Assembly: GCF_001435975.1 (NCBI RefSeq)
Contig: NZ_AYYR01000013.1
Coordinates: 266,171 to 330,170 of the forward strand
DNA length: 64,000 bases
Reading direction: 5' to 3'
From: Secundilactobacillus collinoides DSM 20515 = JCM 1123
Lineage (GTDB): Bacteria; Bacillota; Bacilli; Lactobacillales; Lactobacillaceae
Positions 45,865-54,414 of this stretch are shown in pieces. The notes below the pieces were generated by a model, which searched no databases, was not told the origin of the DNA, and saw only the letters and a list, made by a program, of their open reading frames with translations. The position numbers were made by a program, and so were the translations under genes. Positions within the stretch are counted from its first letter, which is position 1, and every line of letters starts with the position of its first letter.

Positions 45865-46311
45865 CTACCCAATCATAAAGGTCAGGTCGCCCGAGCAGAC
45901 TTTTTTATCCTCCACGTAGGCGGTCCCATGACCCAAACCAGCATTGCCGCGAATTTTATCTAACGTGACTTCCAACCGTAACGTGTCTCCTGGTTTAACC
46001 ATTTGGCGAAATTTCACTTTGTTAACACCGCCAAAGTACGCGGTCTTACCCTTAAAGCCATCCATCGTAAGCAGTGCAATGGCACCTGCCTGCGCCATTG
46101 CTTCGACGATCAGGACACCAGGCATCACAGGGTTACCAGGAAAATGGCCTTGAAAGAAGGCTTCGTTTACAGAGACGTTCTTCTTCGCGATTGCCTTTTC
46201 ACCTGGGACATAATCCAACACACGGTCAATCAATAACATTGGGTAACGGTGCGGCAGGATTTTTTGAATTTCAACGACATCTAATGAATGCAAATCTGTT
46301 TCTTCTGACAC
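45865..46311 (-). CDS. fabZ: 3-hydroxyacyl-ACP dehydratase FabZ
   Basis: 148 residues. FabZ removes water from 3-hydroxyacyl-ACP in each elongation cycle. The hot-dog helix carries the catalytic pair: His56 in QGHFPGNPVMPG and Glu70 in LIVEAMAQ. The GTG at 46311 is chosen because AGGTG lies 6 nt upstream; the open frame extends 18 codons further without a site. It contrasts with the FabZ-like gene at the head of the cluster, which lacks the His. A 218-bp gap from accB contains a degenerate repeat-like segment. Confidence 0.95.
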   Translation of the reverse strand: MSEETDLHSLDVVEIQKILPHRYPMLLIDRVLDYVPGEKAIAKKNVSVNEAFFQGHFPGNPVMPGVLIVEAMAQAGAIALLTMDGFKGKTAYFGGVNKVKFRQMVKPGDTLRLEVTLDKIRGNAGLGHGTAYVEDKKVCSGDLTFMIG

Positions 46312-46330
46312 GATAGTCACCTCATTCTTA

Positions 46331-46380
46331 AGAGTATGCGACGGGGGATAATTCCTCCGACACACGTTTCAACACCAGCG
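46331..46380 (+). repeat. Possible degenerate fragment of the structured repeat
   Basis: ACACGTTTCAACACCA (46362-46377) matches 13 of 16 positions of 18023-18038 in copy B1, preceded by a TATGCG block and a GGGG block spaced roughly as in the family. All three differences are G to A. No long hairpin remains. It lies in the accB-fabZ gap on the strand opposite to transcription. Confidence 0.35.
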
Positions 46381-46529
46381 AACAACGAACACTCCACCAG
46401 TCACAGCTATAATGAAGAGGTCAGAACAAAATTCCCTGTCCCAACCTCAGTCGCTAAGCCGCATACTGGCTTAACGGCCGTTGCCGATAAGTCATTCAAA
46501 ACTTTTACTTCTATAATATATACATACTG

Positions 46530-47003
46530 TTATGGTGTTACTTTGAACAGCGGCTGATCATACTCAACCACTTCTTCATTTTCAACTAGTACTTTCGATA
46601 ACGTCCCAGTGACTTGGCTCTTGATCTCCGTCATCATCTTCATCGCTTCAATGACACAGACGACATCACCCTTTTCAACGTGGTCGCCCACCTGTTTGTA
46701 CGCCGGTTTATCCGGTGAAGCTTGCAGGTAGATCACACCGACGAGCGGTGCTTTAATGGTCTCATCATTGTCAGCTTGTTCAGTCACGGGCGTCACTGTT
46801 TGTTCATCCGTCGGGGTTGCCACCGCAGCGGGTTGCACCTTTGGCGTTTCTACCTGAACGACAGGATCATTATCCTGATTGCGGTGATGAGACTGCTTGT
46901 TTTTATTGAGGTACAAATGCAGATCCTGATAGTCTAATTCAACCTCACGAATGTCGCTATCGTTGATCTGGCTGATAATCGTTTGAATTTCTTCAATCGT
47001 CAT
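46530..47003 (-). CDS. accB: Biotin carboxyl carrier protein AccB
   Basis: 157 residues. An N-terminal helical region and a Pro/Thr/Val-rich flexible linker (about residues 48-85) precede the biotinyl domain, with VIEAMKMMTEI; the biotinylated residue is Lys122. It carries CO2 between AccC and AccAD. It lies 1 bp from fabF. Because a 218-bp gap follows, accB and fabZ-accCDA may be expressed unequally. Confidence 0.95.
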   Translation of the reverse strand: MTIEEIQTIISQINDSDIREVELDYQDLHLYLNKNKQSHHRNQDNDPVVQVETPKVQPAAVATPTDEQTVTPVTEQADNDETIKAPLVGVIYLQASPDKPAYKQVGDHVEKGDVVCVIEAMKMMTEIKSQVTGTLSKVLVENEEVVEYDQPLFKVTP

Positions 47004-47004
47004 C

Positions 47005-48234
47005 TTACTCCCACCTTCTGAAGGCTAAGACTGCGTTGTGACCGCCAAAGCCGAATGAATTGCTAATGGCATATTCTGCTGGCGTGTCTTGGTTCGCCTT
47101 AGTAACAAGGTTGACCTTACATTCAGGATCTTGTTCAGTAATGCCGACATTCAACGGCAATTTACCGGATTGCAATGCTGCTGTCGTGGCCACTGCTTCA
47201 ATAGCGCCAGCAGCGCCCAACAGATGACCAGTCATACTCTTCGTACTTGAGACCAGCACATCACTGTCTTCACCAAACAATTTATTGATGGCCAGCGACT
47301 CAGCACTATCGTTACCCTTTGTTGCCGTACCATGGGCGTTAATGTAGTCCACATCGGCAGGGGTGATCCCGGCTTCTTCAACGGCAAGTTTCATTGCTCG
47401 GGCAGCCTGAGTTCCGGCTGGATCTGGTGAAGTAATGTGATAGGCATCAGACGTTGACCCGTAGCCCACAACTTCACCCAAAATCTCGGCTCCGCGCGCT
47501 TGGGCGTGTTCCAAGGATTCAATAATCAGTGTGCCGGCACCTTCACCCATGACAAACCCGTCACGAGCGGCATCGAATGGCCGTGATGCCTTTTCTGGAT
47601 CCGTTGCTTTTGATAACGTCGACAGGGCAGCGAAACCGGCAATCCCAATTTCGTTGATTGACGCTTCGGCCCCACCGGTGATCATTACATCAGCGCGCCC
47701 ATCCTTAATTTGACGGAAGGCTTCACCAATGGCGTTGGTCCCAGAGGCACACGCCGTAACGATGGTCGTACAAATATTTTGCGCATTGTAGCGGATAGCA
47801 ATGTTGCCTGAAGCCATGTTTGAAATGGCCGTTGGCACAAACATTGGCGATACCCGATCAGCGCCCTTATCATGCATTTTGATAACCTGTTCTTGAATGG
47901 TCGTCAAACCACCGATACCAGAGCCGTAAATGACACCAAGACGTTCTGAATCTGTGTTATCTTCGTTAATTCCGGCCTGTTCCATGGCTTCACCAGTGGC
48001 GTACATGGCGTACTGGCTAAAACCATCCATCCGCCGCAAGTCGCGTTTTTTCAACCGTTGCAGCGGATCAAAATCCGTCAGTTCACCCGCTAAGGTAACA
48101 CCTGTTTCGGTGGCATCAAAGTGCGTGATGGGGTTAAACCCAACCTTGCCGGCTGTCAAACTGCTGACAAAACTCTCAACATCGTTTCCGACAGGTGTTA
48201 CGGCACCCATTCCTGTAATCACAACTCTTGGCAT
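47005..48234 (-). CDS. fabF: 3-oxoacyl-ACP synthase II
   Basis: 409 residues. The condensing-enzyme triad is visible: Cys162 in TACASGTNAIG, His in NAHGTATKGND and His in TGHLLGAAG. It elongates acyl-ACP with malonyl-ACP. In lactococci and enterococci this position holds the FabF/FabO that also serves unsaturated chains. It lies 11 bp after fabG. Confidence 0.97.
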   Translation of the reverse strand: MPRVVITGMGAVTPVGNDVESFVSSLTAGKVGFNPITHFDATETGVTLAGELTDFDPLQRLKKRDLRRMDGFSQYAMYATGEAMEQAGINEDNTDSERLGVIYGSGIGGLTTIQEQVIKMHDKGADRVSPMFVPTAISNMASGNIAIRYNAQNICTTIVTACASGTNAIGEAFRQIKDGRADVMITGGAEASINEIGIAGFAALSTLSKATDPEKASRPFDAARDGFVMGEGAGTLIIESLEHAQARGAEILGEVVGYGSTSDAYHITSPDPAGTQAARAMKLAVEEAGITPADVDYINAHGTATKGNDSAESLAINKLFGEDSDVLVSSTKSMTGHLLGAAGAIEAVATTAALQSGKLPLNVGITEQDPECKVNLVTKANQDTPAEYAISNSFGFGGHNAVLAFRRWE

Positions 48235-48245
48235 AATCTCGCTCC

Positions 48246-48980
48246 TTATTGCATGGTCAGGCCGCCATCAACAGTGATGGTCTGACCGGTAATGTATTCA
48301 TTCTGTGCTAAAAAGATTGCTGTTTGAGCAACTTCAGCGACGTTTCCAAAACGTTTCAACGGAATCTGTTCTAGGATTCCTTCCTTGACCTTGTCGCTGA
48401 GATCAGCCGTCATTGCCGTATCGATCATGCCCGGCGCAATCGCGTTGCAACGCAAACCGCGCATGGCAGCTTCCTTGGCAACGGATTTGGTCAGACCGAT
48501 GATACCGGCTTTGCTGGCGGCGTAGTTGGCTTGACCAATGTTTCCGGTCAACCCGATCACACTGGCCAAATTGATGAAGGCACCGGCCCGCTGTTTATAC
48601 ATTGGTCGTAGACAAGCCTTGATAACGTTAAATGTTCCCGTTAAATTGGTTGTGACGACACTTTGAAAATCAGCCATCGACATCCGATTCAATAACTTGT
48701 CATTGACGATACCAGCATTGTTAACAACAACGTCTAAGTGGTCGCTAACTGCATAAATGTGTTTAATCAAATCACCAACATCGGTTTCATCCGTGATGTC
48801 GGCACTGAAGTTCCAGCAGGTCACGCCCTGGTCTTGAATCGACTTGATAGCGTCCTCGGAAGCATCGTGACGGCCATTTAAGACAATGTTGGCACCCTGG
48901 GCAGCAAAGGCTTGCGCGATTGCTAGCCCGATACCCTGGGTACTCCCAGTGACAAGGACAGTCTTACCTTCTAAATTCAT
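48246..48980 (-). CDS. fabG: 3-oxoacyl-ACP reductase
   Basis: 244 residues, a short-chain dehydrogenase. It has the NADPH motif TGSTQGIGLAIA (residues 11-22), NNAG, the catalytic Ser in INLASVIG and Tyr-x3-Lys in NYAASKAG. It reduces 3-oxoacyl-ACP. It is in line between fabD and fabF. Confidence 0.97.
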   Translation of the reverse strand: MNLEGKTVLVTGSTQGIGLAIAQAFAAQGANIVLNGRHDASEDAIKSIQDQGVTCWNFSADITDETDVGDLIKHIYAVSDHLDVVVNNAGIVNDKLLNRMSMADFQSVVTTNLTGTFNVIKACLRPMYKQRAGAFINLASVIGLTGNIGQANYAASKAGIIGLTKSVAKEAAMRGLRCNAIAPGMIDTAMTADLSDKVKEGILEQIPLKRFGNVAEVAQTAIFLAQNEYITGQTITVDGGLTMQ

Positions 48981-48989
48981 GTTAAACTC

Positions 48990-49919
48990 CTATTCCAGTG
49001 CAGCTAGGGTCTCGCTAAGTGTTTCCGCACTATCAATGTGATAGTAATTAAGGCCCTTAACCGTCTTCCTAGCGAAACTCATCAGCGTTTTACCGGGGCC
49101 GACCTCAATGACAGTATCAACATTGTCAGCAATCTGAACCAGTGCATCCGCAAAGTGCGTCGTGGAGACCAGCTGATCGGTCAACGTTTGAACGATGGTT
49201 GCCGGTTCAAACGGGGTCAACTTGGTCGTACTCATGACCGGGAACTTGCCAGTCTGCCATTGCACCTGCGCTAACGCCACGTTCAGCGGCTTCTGAGCAG
49301 ATTGCATGAGCGGCGTATGAAAGGCACCGCTAACGTTCAATGTCACCTGACGGCCGGCATCGTGAGCTGTTAAGTAGTCACTAACGGCATCAACGGCAGC
49401 GATGTCACCGCCAATCACCACCTGTTTAGGGGTGTTCACGTTGGCAACCGCAACGCGGCCAGCAGCCTGGCCAGCTGTGACAGCAGTATTAAGCAGATCA
49501 AGCGGCGTGTTCATCACTGCCACCATCTTGCTTGGGTTGGCGTCACTAGCACTCTGCATCAACTGACCCCGCAGTGCAATCAGCTTCAAAGCGGCATCAA
49601 AGGACAGCATGCCGCTCGCTGCTAACGCACTGTATTCGCCCAAACTCAACCCAAGCCCAACTTGAACCTGGTCGCCCAATTCAGCCTGAATCGTTTGGTA
49701 AACCGCCATGCTCATGGCTACGATTGCGGGTTGGGTATACTGTGTTTCGTTAAGCTGGTCCGTCTTATCAGCATCAAAGTAAAGTGCTGGCATATCAATG
49801 CCTAACACTGAGCTGGCGTGGTCGATCGTTTCGCGGTACTTGGTCTGCGTCTGATAGAGATCTTGACCCATCCCTGTTTTTTGCGACCCTTGGCCACTAA
49901 ATAATAGCGCAATTGTCAT
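48990..49919 (-). CDS. fabD: Malonyl-CoA:ACP transacylase
   Basis: 309 residues. FSGQGSQKTGMG starts the protein, the nucleophile is Ser92 in GLGLSLGEYSALA, and the His lies in VSGAFHTPLM. It loads malonyl groups onto ACP. It overlaps fabK by 4 bp. Confidence 0.97.
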   Translation of the reverse strand: MTIALLFSGQGSQKTGMGQDLYQTQTKYRETIDHASSVLGIDMPALYFDADKTDQLNETQYTQPAIVAMSMAVYQTIQAELGDQVQVGLGLSLGEYSALAASGMLSFDAALKLIALRGQLMQSASDANPSKMVAVMNTPLDLLNTAVTAGQAAGRVAVANVNTPKQVVIGGDIAAVDAVSDYLTAHDAGRQVTLNVSGAFHTPLMQSAQKPLNVALAQVQWQTGKFPVMSTTKLTPFEPATIVQTLTDQLVSTTHFADALVQIADNVDTVIEVGPGKTLMSFARKTVKGLNYYHIDSAETLSETLAALE

Positions 49920-50875
49920 TTTATTTTTTCACCATCCATTAAGCTGATTGCCTGTTGGTAAACGTCAGCTAAGATGTCGGCTGCTGGTTCAGCCTCTTTC
50001 ACAAGACCGGCCACCTGACCTGCCATGAACGCACCGTTTTCGGCATCACCAGTGAGTACCGCGGTGCGCAGACTCCCATTACCGAGTTGTTCAACGTCGG
50101 TAAAGTCAGGTTCGGGTTTTGCTGCTTCAGCCTTTTCAATCTTCATAAAGCGTTTAGCCATTTTATTTTTAAGCACTCGTGCCGGATGACCAGCAAATTC
50201 ACCAGTCACAACGGTGTCGATGTCCTTGGCCTTAAGCACAGCCTTTTTGTAGTCAGGATGCACTTTTGACTCTGCAGCAACCAAGAAGCGGGTACCCATC
50301 TGGACCCCGACCGCACCCAGCATAAAGGCGGCCGCCATTCCGCGGCCATCGGCGATCCCACCGGCAGCAATTACCGGAATGTCAATGGCATCAACCACTT
50401 GTGGTGCAAGCGCCATGGTTGTTAGCTTACCAATGTGCCCGCCGGATTCCATGCCTTCAGCCACCACGGCATCGGCACCGACCCGTTGCATCCGTTTTGC
50501 TAAGGCAACGGAACCAACGACTGGCACCACCTTAATGTCGGCAGCTTTAAAGTCCTCGAGATACCGGGAAGGATCCCCAGCACCTGTCGTGACAACAGTG
50601 ATACTGTCCTTTTCTGACAGAATCACGTCAACCACATCCTGCACGTGCGGTGACAACAACATCACGTTGACACCAAACGGCCGATCCGTGAGTGACTTAG
50701 CTGTTTCGATCTCACTCTGGACAATTTCACCTGAAGCGTGTCCGGCACCAATGATACCAAGACCGCCAGCGTTTGACACAGCGGCCGCTAATCGCCCATC
50801 AGCAACCCAGGCCATCCCGCCTTGAAAAATGGGATATTTCAGGTCTAACGAGGCCATAAACGGATCTAATTGCAT
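49916..50875 (-). CDS. fabK: FMN-dependent enoyl-ACP reductase FabK
   Basis: 319 residues, a nitronate-monooxygenase-like TIM barrel: FQGGMAWVADGRLAAAVSNAGGLG at the start (FMN site), GGHIGK, IAAGGIADGRGMAAA and GVQMGTRFL. It reduces enoyl-ACP and replaces FabI; no fabI was seen in the window. FabK enzymes are not inhibited by triclosan. It lies 1 bp after acpP and overlaps fabD. Confidence 0.95.
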   Translation of the reverse strand: MQLDPFMASLDLKYPIFQGGMAWVADGRLAAAVSNAGGLGIIGAGHASGEIVQSEIETAKSLTDRPFGVNVMLLSPHVQDVVDVILSEKDSITVVTTGAGDPSRYLEDFKAADIKVVPVVGSVALAKRMQRVGADAVVAEGMESGGHIGKLTTMALAPQVVDAIDIPVIAAGGIADGRGMAAAFMLGAVGVQMGTRFLVAAESKVHPDYKKAVLKAKDIDTVVTGEFAGHPARVLKNKMAKRFMKIEKAEAAKPEPDFTDVEQLGNGSLRTAVLTGDAENGAFMAGQVAGLVKEAEPAADILADVYQQAISLMDGEKIK

Positions 50876-50876
50876 C

Positions 50877-51122
50877 TTACTTAGCTTCTTTCAGTTGTTT
50901 TTCAACGAAGCCAACCAAATCAGAAACGGTGTCGATACCTTCTTCAGTTTCGATCTTGATATCAAATTCGTCTTCAATTTCGTTGATCACTTCAAAAATG
51001 TCCAGGCTGTCAGCATCTAAATCTTCCTTGATGTTGGTTGTCATTGTGACCTTTTCTGCGTCTTCACCAGTTTGGTCCACGATAATTGCCTGTACTTTTG
51101 AAAAGATTTCGTCGTTAGTCAT
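50877..51122 (-). CDS. acpP: Acyl carrier protein (fab-cluster copy)
   Basis: 81 residues; the phosphopantetheine site is Ser39 in [10 protein letters not shown]. The ATG at 51122 ([10 protein letters not shown]) follows AGGAGA; the longer open frame would overlap fabH. It is the second ACP in the window and is probably dedicated to elongation. Confidence 0.95.
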   Translation of the reverse strand: MTNDEIFSKVQAIIVDQTGEDAEKVTMTTNIKEDLDADSLDIFEVINEIEDEFDIKIETEEGIDTVSDLVGFVEKQLKEAK

Positions 51123-51159
51123 AATATTAAATTCTCCTATAATGTTTGTTTTAGTTTTT

Positions 51160-52140
51160 TTAAAAGACAATCAGCTGGGTCCCGATGGTCAAGCCACCGC
51201 CGAACCCGCTGAGTGCGATCAGCTGACCGCGTTGAATCGTTCCCGCTCGAACTGCTTCGTCCAATAAAATTGGAACGCTTGCAGCCGAGGTGTTTCCGTA
51301 ATGCGCCACGTTTGATAAAAACGGATCAATTGGCAATCCAAGCTGCTTGGCAATTTGATTGATGATTCGCTGATTTGCTTGATGCAGCACAAAATAGTCA
51401 ACGTCATTAACCGTTTTGTCAACTGCCTGCAACGCCCGATTGATCGACTTAGGAACATCCCGGGTAGCAAACTTGTACACTGCCCGACCGTCCATCTCAA
51501 AATACCGCTGGTGCGCATCCGTATCATCTGTTGCAAACGGCGAAGTCAACGGCTGGTACCCAGCAGTGAGCCGGCCACCAAGTTCGCCCAGCGTCTGTAA
51601 ATCAGATGACATAAACTGCGACGGGTCATCATCGCTGACCCGTTCCAGCAAAACACCGCCGGCACCGTCCCCGAATAGGACTGCTGTCGACCGTTCTTGC
51701 CAATCGACAAGCTTGGACAGCGTTTCGCCGCCAATAAGCATGCCGCGTTTTTGGCCACCCTTTAACAGGTCACCCGCAACCTTCAGCCCATAAATAAAAC
51801 CGGAACATGCTGCGTTTAAATCAAACGCAAACGCATTCGTTGCCTGAATGTGGTGCTGCACAATGGCCGCCGTTGCCGGGGTCATATAATCTGGTGACAT
51901 GGTCGCCACCACAATGAAGTCTAACGAGTCCGCCGACCAACCGGCATCCGTCAACAACCGGTCCGCCACAGCACCGCACAAATCGGCAGTGGTCTGGGTC
52001 GTTGTGACATGGCGTTGCTTGATGCCCGTTCGACTGCTGATCCATTCGTCAGAGGTATCCATATATTGCTTCAACTCATCGTTAGTGACGACCTTGTCAG
52101 GAACTTCATGCGCAGTTTGCACAATTTTAATGCCTGCCAT
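51160..52140 (-). CDS. fabH: 3-oxoacyl-ACP synthase III
   Basis: 326 residues. It starts fatty acid synthesis from acetyl-CoA and malonyl-ACP. Cys112 in [11 protein letters not shown], His in [11 protein letters not shown] and Asn in [11 protein letters not shown] form the triad. It lies 11 bp after fabT, so the regulator and first committed enzyme are co-transcribed. Confidence 0.97.
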   Translation of the reverse strand: MAGIKIVQTAHEVPDKVVTNDELKQYMDTSDEWISSRTGIKQRHVTTTQTTADLCGAVADRLLTDAGWSADSLDFIVVATMSPDYMTPATAAIVQHHIQATNAFAFDLNAACSGFIYGLKVAGDLLKGGQKRGMLIGGETLSKLVDWQERSTAVLFGDGAGGVLLERVSDDDPSQFMSSDLQTLGELGGRLTAGYQPLTSPFATDDTDAHQRYFEMDGRAVYKFATRDVPKSINRALQAVDKTVNDVDYFVLHQANQRIINQIAKQLGLPIDPFLSNVAHYGNTSAASVPILLDEAVRAGTIQRGQLIALSGFGGGLTIGTQLIVF

Positions 52141-52151
52141 GAGTAAACTCC

Positions 52152-52610
52152 TTACTTATCTGTTCGGGTCTCTGGATATTCCAAAAAGGCCTGAAGATTC
52201 AATAGTGCTTTTTCGATGAGCTGCACTTGATCATCGTCCATATCCTGCAGGAAGGACTGAATCATGTGGCGATGAAACGATTCGTGCGCCCGAAAGATCA
52301 ACCGGCCTCGCCGCGTTAATCCTAACCGCACGAATCGGCGATCATCATCACTGCGTAACCGGACGACATATCCCTTGCGAACAAGGTGGTTAACCATGGT
52401 CGTCAAAGTCCCAGGCGTTATTTTCAGCTGCCTAGCAACCTGCGAAGTGGTCTTATGTTCGTACATTGTAATCGCGTCAATGGCGTGAACTTCTTTTATC
52501 GAAATGTCTTTAAAACGGCTCTTCTTAAGCTCCCGTTCTTCAACCCGCAGAATATCGTTGTACACAGTCGTTAATAAATCATTGATGCGTGTTGTTTTCG
52601 CAGCATCCAT
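52152..52610 (-). CDS. fabT: MarR-family fatty acid synthesis repressor FabT
   Basis: 152 residues. The winged helix has TSQVARQLKITPGTLTTMVNHLVRKGY and the wing RSDDDRRFVRLGLT. FabT with acyl-ACP as corepressor represses fab genes in Lactobacillales. The ATG at 52610 is chosen because GGTGGTG lies 6 nt upstream. A matching operator (TTTGAGTATCAAA) lies 17 bp before the start, pointing to autoregulation. Confidence 0.93.
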   Translation of the reverse strand: MDAAKTTRINDLLTTVYNDILRVEERELKKSRFKDISIKEVHAIDAITMYEHKTTSQVARQLKITPGTLTTMVNHLVRKGYVVRLRSDDDRRFVRLGLTRRGRLIFRAHESFHRHMIQSFLQDMDDDQVQLIEKALLNLQAFLEYPETRTDK

Positions 52611-52626
52611 CACACTCACCACCTAC

Positions 52627-52639
52627 TTTGAGTATCAAA
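52627..52639 (-). promoter_or_regulatory. FabT-type operator before fabT
   Basis: TTTGA-GTA-TCAAA, a perfect 5-bp inverted repeat with 3-bp spacer, matching the TTTGA-N3-TCAAA pattern of FabT sites in streptococci and lactococci. Confidence 0.7.
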
Positions 52640-52680
52640 TAGTTTCATCATCAAAATAATAGCAGTGAACAATGGCGTGG

Positions 52681-53124
52681 TCAATCTTGTGACCCGTCTG
52701 GGGCAACGATAAACATCAATTCAGCGCGGACACAGACCTCGTCAGCCACAACGGCTTCACAAGAAACAATGCCCATGTTATCGCGCTGTTTTTTCATAGT
52801 AACCTTCAGAGCTATCTGGTTGGATGCCTTAACATCCTTTAAAAATTCGGCCTTGCGGATGCCACCGAGGTAAGCAGTTTTATGCTGAAATGCAGGTGAC
52901 TTCAAAATTAAAATTGAAGCAGCTTGTGCAAGTGATTCAACAATCAACGCTGACGGCATGATGTATTCGCCAGGCCGATAACCGTTCACAAAACTCTCAT
53001 CGGCAGTGACGTTCTTAATTGCCGTGATCGACTCGCCAGGGGTCAGCTCGGTAACACCATCCATGTAAAAAATGGGAAACCGGTTTGGAATCAACGTTTG
53101 AATTTCCTGAGAAGTTAGTTGCAT
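52681..53124 (-). CDS. FabZ-like hot-dog protein lacking the catalytic His
   Basis: 147 residues, aligning with FabZ along its length (IQTLIPNRFPIFYMDGV start; KTAYLGGIRKAEFLKDV). At the active site the family GHFPxxPxMPG reads GYRPGEYIMPS, so Tyr49 replaces the His. Glu63 in VESLAQ remains. In lactobacilli and enterococci a FabZ paralogue or FabN (dehydratase/isomerase for unsaturated chains) sits at this place. Loss of His argues against normal dehydratase activity. It may be a degenerate or regulatory paralogue. It is the first gene of the cluster, under a strong promoter with palindromic operators. Confidence 0.85.
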   Translation of the reverse strand: MQLTSQEIQTLIPNRFPIFYMDGVTELTPGESITAIKNVTADESFVNGYRPGEYIMPSALIVESLAQAASILILKSPAFQHKTAYLGGIRKAEFLKDVKASNQIALKVTMKKQRDNMGIVSCEAVVADEVCVRAELMFIVAPDGSQD

Positions 53125-53145
53125 GTACTGTTTAACACATCCTTG

Positions 53146-53212
53146 TCAAAGTATTTCAAACATCAAAGTATTTGATGGCAGTATGTTATGATAAATGCCC
53201 CTAATTTGTCAA
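53146..53212 (-). promoter_or_regulatory. Promoter and operator of the fab/acc cluster
   Basis: On the minus strand TTGACA (53207-53212) is followed after 17-18 bp by ATAACA/TAACAT. Directly downstream is the perfect palindrome CATCAAA-GTA-TTTGATG (53161-53177) and a related TCAAAGTATTTCAAA (53146-53160). The arm order (TCAAA then TTTGA) is the reverse of the usual FabT box, so assignment to FabT is probable rather than sure. Confidence 0.65.
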
Positions 53213-53704
53213 GTTTTATTGTGAATATGCATGCATATCAACGTTTTAAAACCCCTAAATATTAGGGTTGATCAGACTTTATTAAAATTTATTCTTTGAG
53301 ACTCAAAGTACCTGCCATAATGTTGGTACAAATGCGATGAGCTAGTCTTTAAGACAAGCTGTGCTCAGGCAATCGATGGACAATCTCATGTTGATATGTT
53401 GGTCATTTACTGGTGCATTTTTAGTCAAAAATTGGCACAATTTTGTTGACGAATTCAAGTATTTCCAGTTAGCCCTCCCCCCTGATATTTTTTAACTACG
53501 CTAAACATAAAGTAATTGATTTCTAAATACAATTTAGCATTTCTTATATGAAATTCACGATTAACAACAGCCTGCAATCCAGATGTGTTTTTCTGCCCTT
53601 TTGTGGTCAGTCTTAGATGTTAAGACCTGTAAAAAAGCGTTTTCTTCCAAGGATACAAATACACATGGTAAACTTAAGGTAATCTAATTGAGGGGGCCTT
53701 TATT
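53213..53704. other. Intergenic region between the fab cluster and ybjQ
   Basis: About 490 bp, AT-rich, with no gene I can support. A near-perfect 21-nt palindrome, AGCTAGTCTTTAAGACAAGCT (53340-53360), might be an operator. The ybjQ promoter should lie near its right end, but I see no clear boxes. Confidence 0.4.
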
Positions 53705-54025
53705 ATGGCTGGAATTTTAGTAACAACGACCGAAAATATTCCCGGACAGGACTATGAAATCATCGGGGAAGTCTTTGGTTTGACCACACAATCCAAAAAC
53801 ATTGTGCGCAACGTTGGCGCTGGGTTGAAAAATTTAGTCGGCGGTGAAATCAAAGATTACACAAAAATGATGGTTGAAGCACGTGATGTTGCCATCGAAC
53901 GGTTGCGAGCAAATGCAGTTGAACAAGGCGCAGATGCCGTTGTCATGATGCGGTTTGATTCAGGCTCGATCGGCACCGACATGCAATCAGTTGCAGCCTA
54001 TGGTACAGCCGTTAAGTTCAAATAA
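53705..54025 (+). CDS. YbjQ/UPF0145 family protein
   Basis: 106 residues of the YbjQ family: [24 protein letters not shown] start, [19 protein letters not shown], and [15 protein letters not shown]. Members form small ring-like oligomers; function is unsettled. A strong GAGGGGGCC site precedes the ATG. It stands alone on the plus strand; a small RNA unit lies about 175 bp downstream. Confidence 0.88.
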   Translation: MAGILVTTTENIPGQDYEIIGEVFGLTTQSKNIVRNVGAGLKNLVGGEIKDYTKMMVEARDVAIERLRANAVEQGADAVVMMRFDSGSIGTDMQSVAAYGTAVKFK

Positions 54026-54200
54026 AGACGTTTTTCAATGACTGTTTCAATTTTTTATGAAAACGAAGATTGTTCAAAACAGCAGAATCGTCATCGCTGG
54101 TTTGCCGTCATACCAGTCCTTCACGTGGGATATCAGTACCGACTGGCACCTTAAGGTAACGGCAATATTCAGGAAGAAACAACTTCTTTCAGAAGGCCTA

Positions 54201-54297
54201 TTGAAAACGCTATCATCTGTGCTATAATGACTTCTGTACTGCGATTATCCTTTGAATGTTTTACCTAGAAACCGGCTAGTGAGTGGCCGGTTTTTTT
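54201..54297 (+). ncRNA. Candidate orphan small RNA (promoter to terminator)
   Basis: TTGAAA (54201-54206) and TATAAT (54223-54228), 16 bp apart, are followed about 7 bp later by a presumed start near 54235. A terminator AAACCGGC/GCCGGTTT with a T-run ends at 54297. The transcript would be about 63 nt and has no ribosome site or plausible open frame. I do not recognise it as 6S, 4.5S or another known RNA. Confidence 0.55.
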
Positions 54298-54315
54298 GTG
54301 TTTTCAGCGATTAAA

Positions 54316-54369
54316 AAAGACGTTTTACCACGAGGTCTGTTTCCAAACCGGCCGTGATGAAACGTCTTT
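54316..54369. terminator. Bidirectional terminator
   Basis: AAAGACGTTT and AAACGTCTTT arms, 10 bp, with T-runs on both strands. It ends the minus-strand membrane protein gene and protects against plus-strand read-through. Confidence 0.75.
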
Positions 54370-54414
54370 ATTTTTGCGTGCCATTTCTGATTTAGTCAAT
54401 TGCCGTTTCAGTCA

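Larger units (their letters stand above)
54026..54414. other. Intergenic region after ybjQ
   Basis: 389 bp holding the orphan promoter-terminator unit (54201-54297) and a large bidirectional hairpin (54316-54369). The part 54026-54200 has no evident terminator for ybjQ and nothing else I recognise. Confidence 0.5.

Noticed and set aside
46455..46473. TAAGCC/GGCTTA hairpin between accB and fabZ as an attenuator
   Set aside because: Six-base stem without a T-run and no alternative pairing evident.
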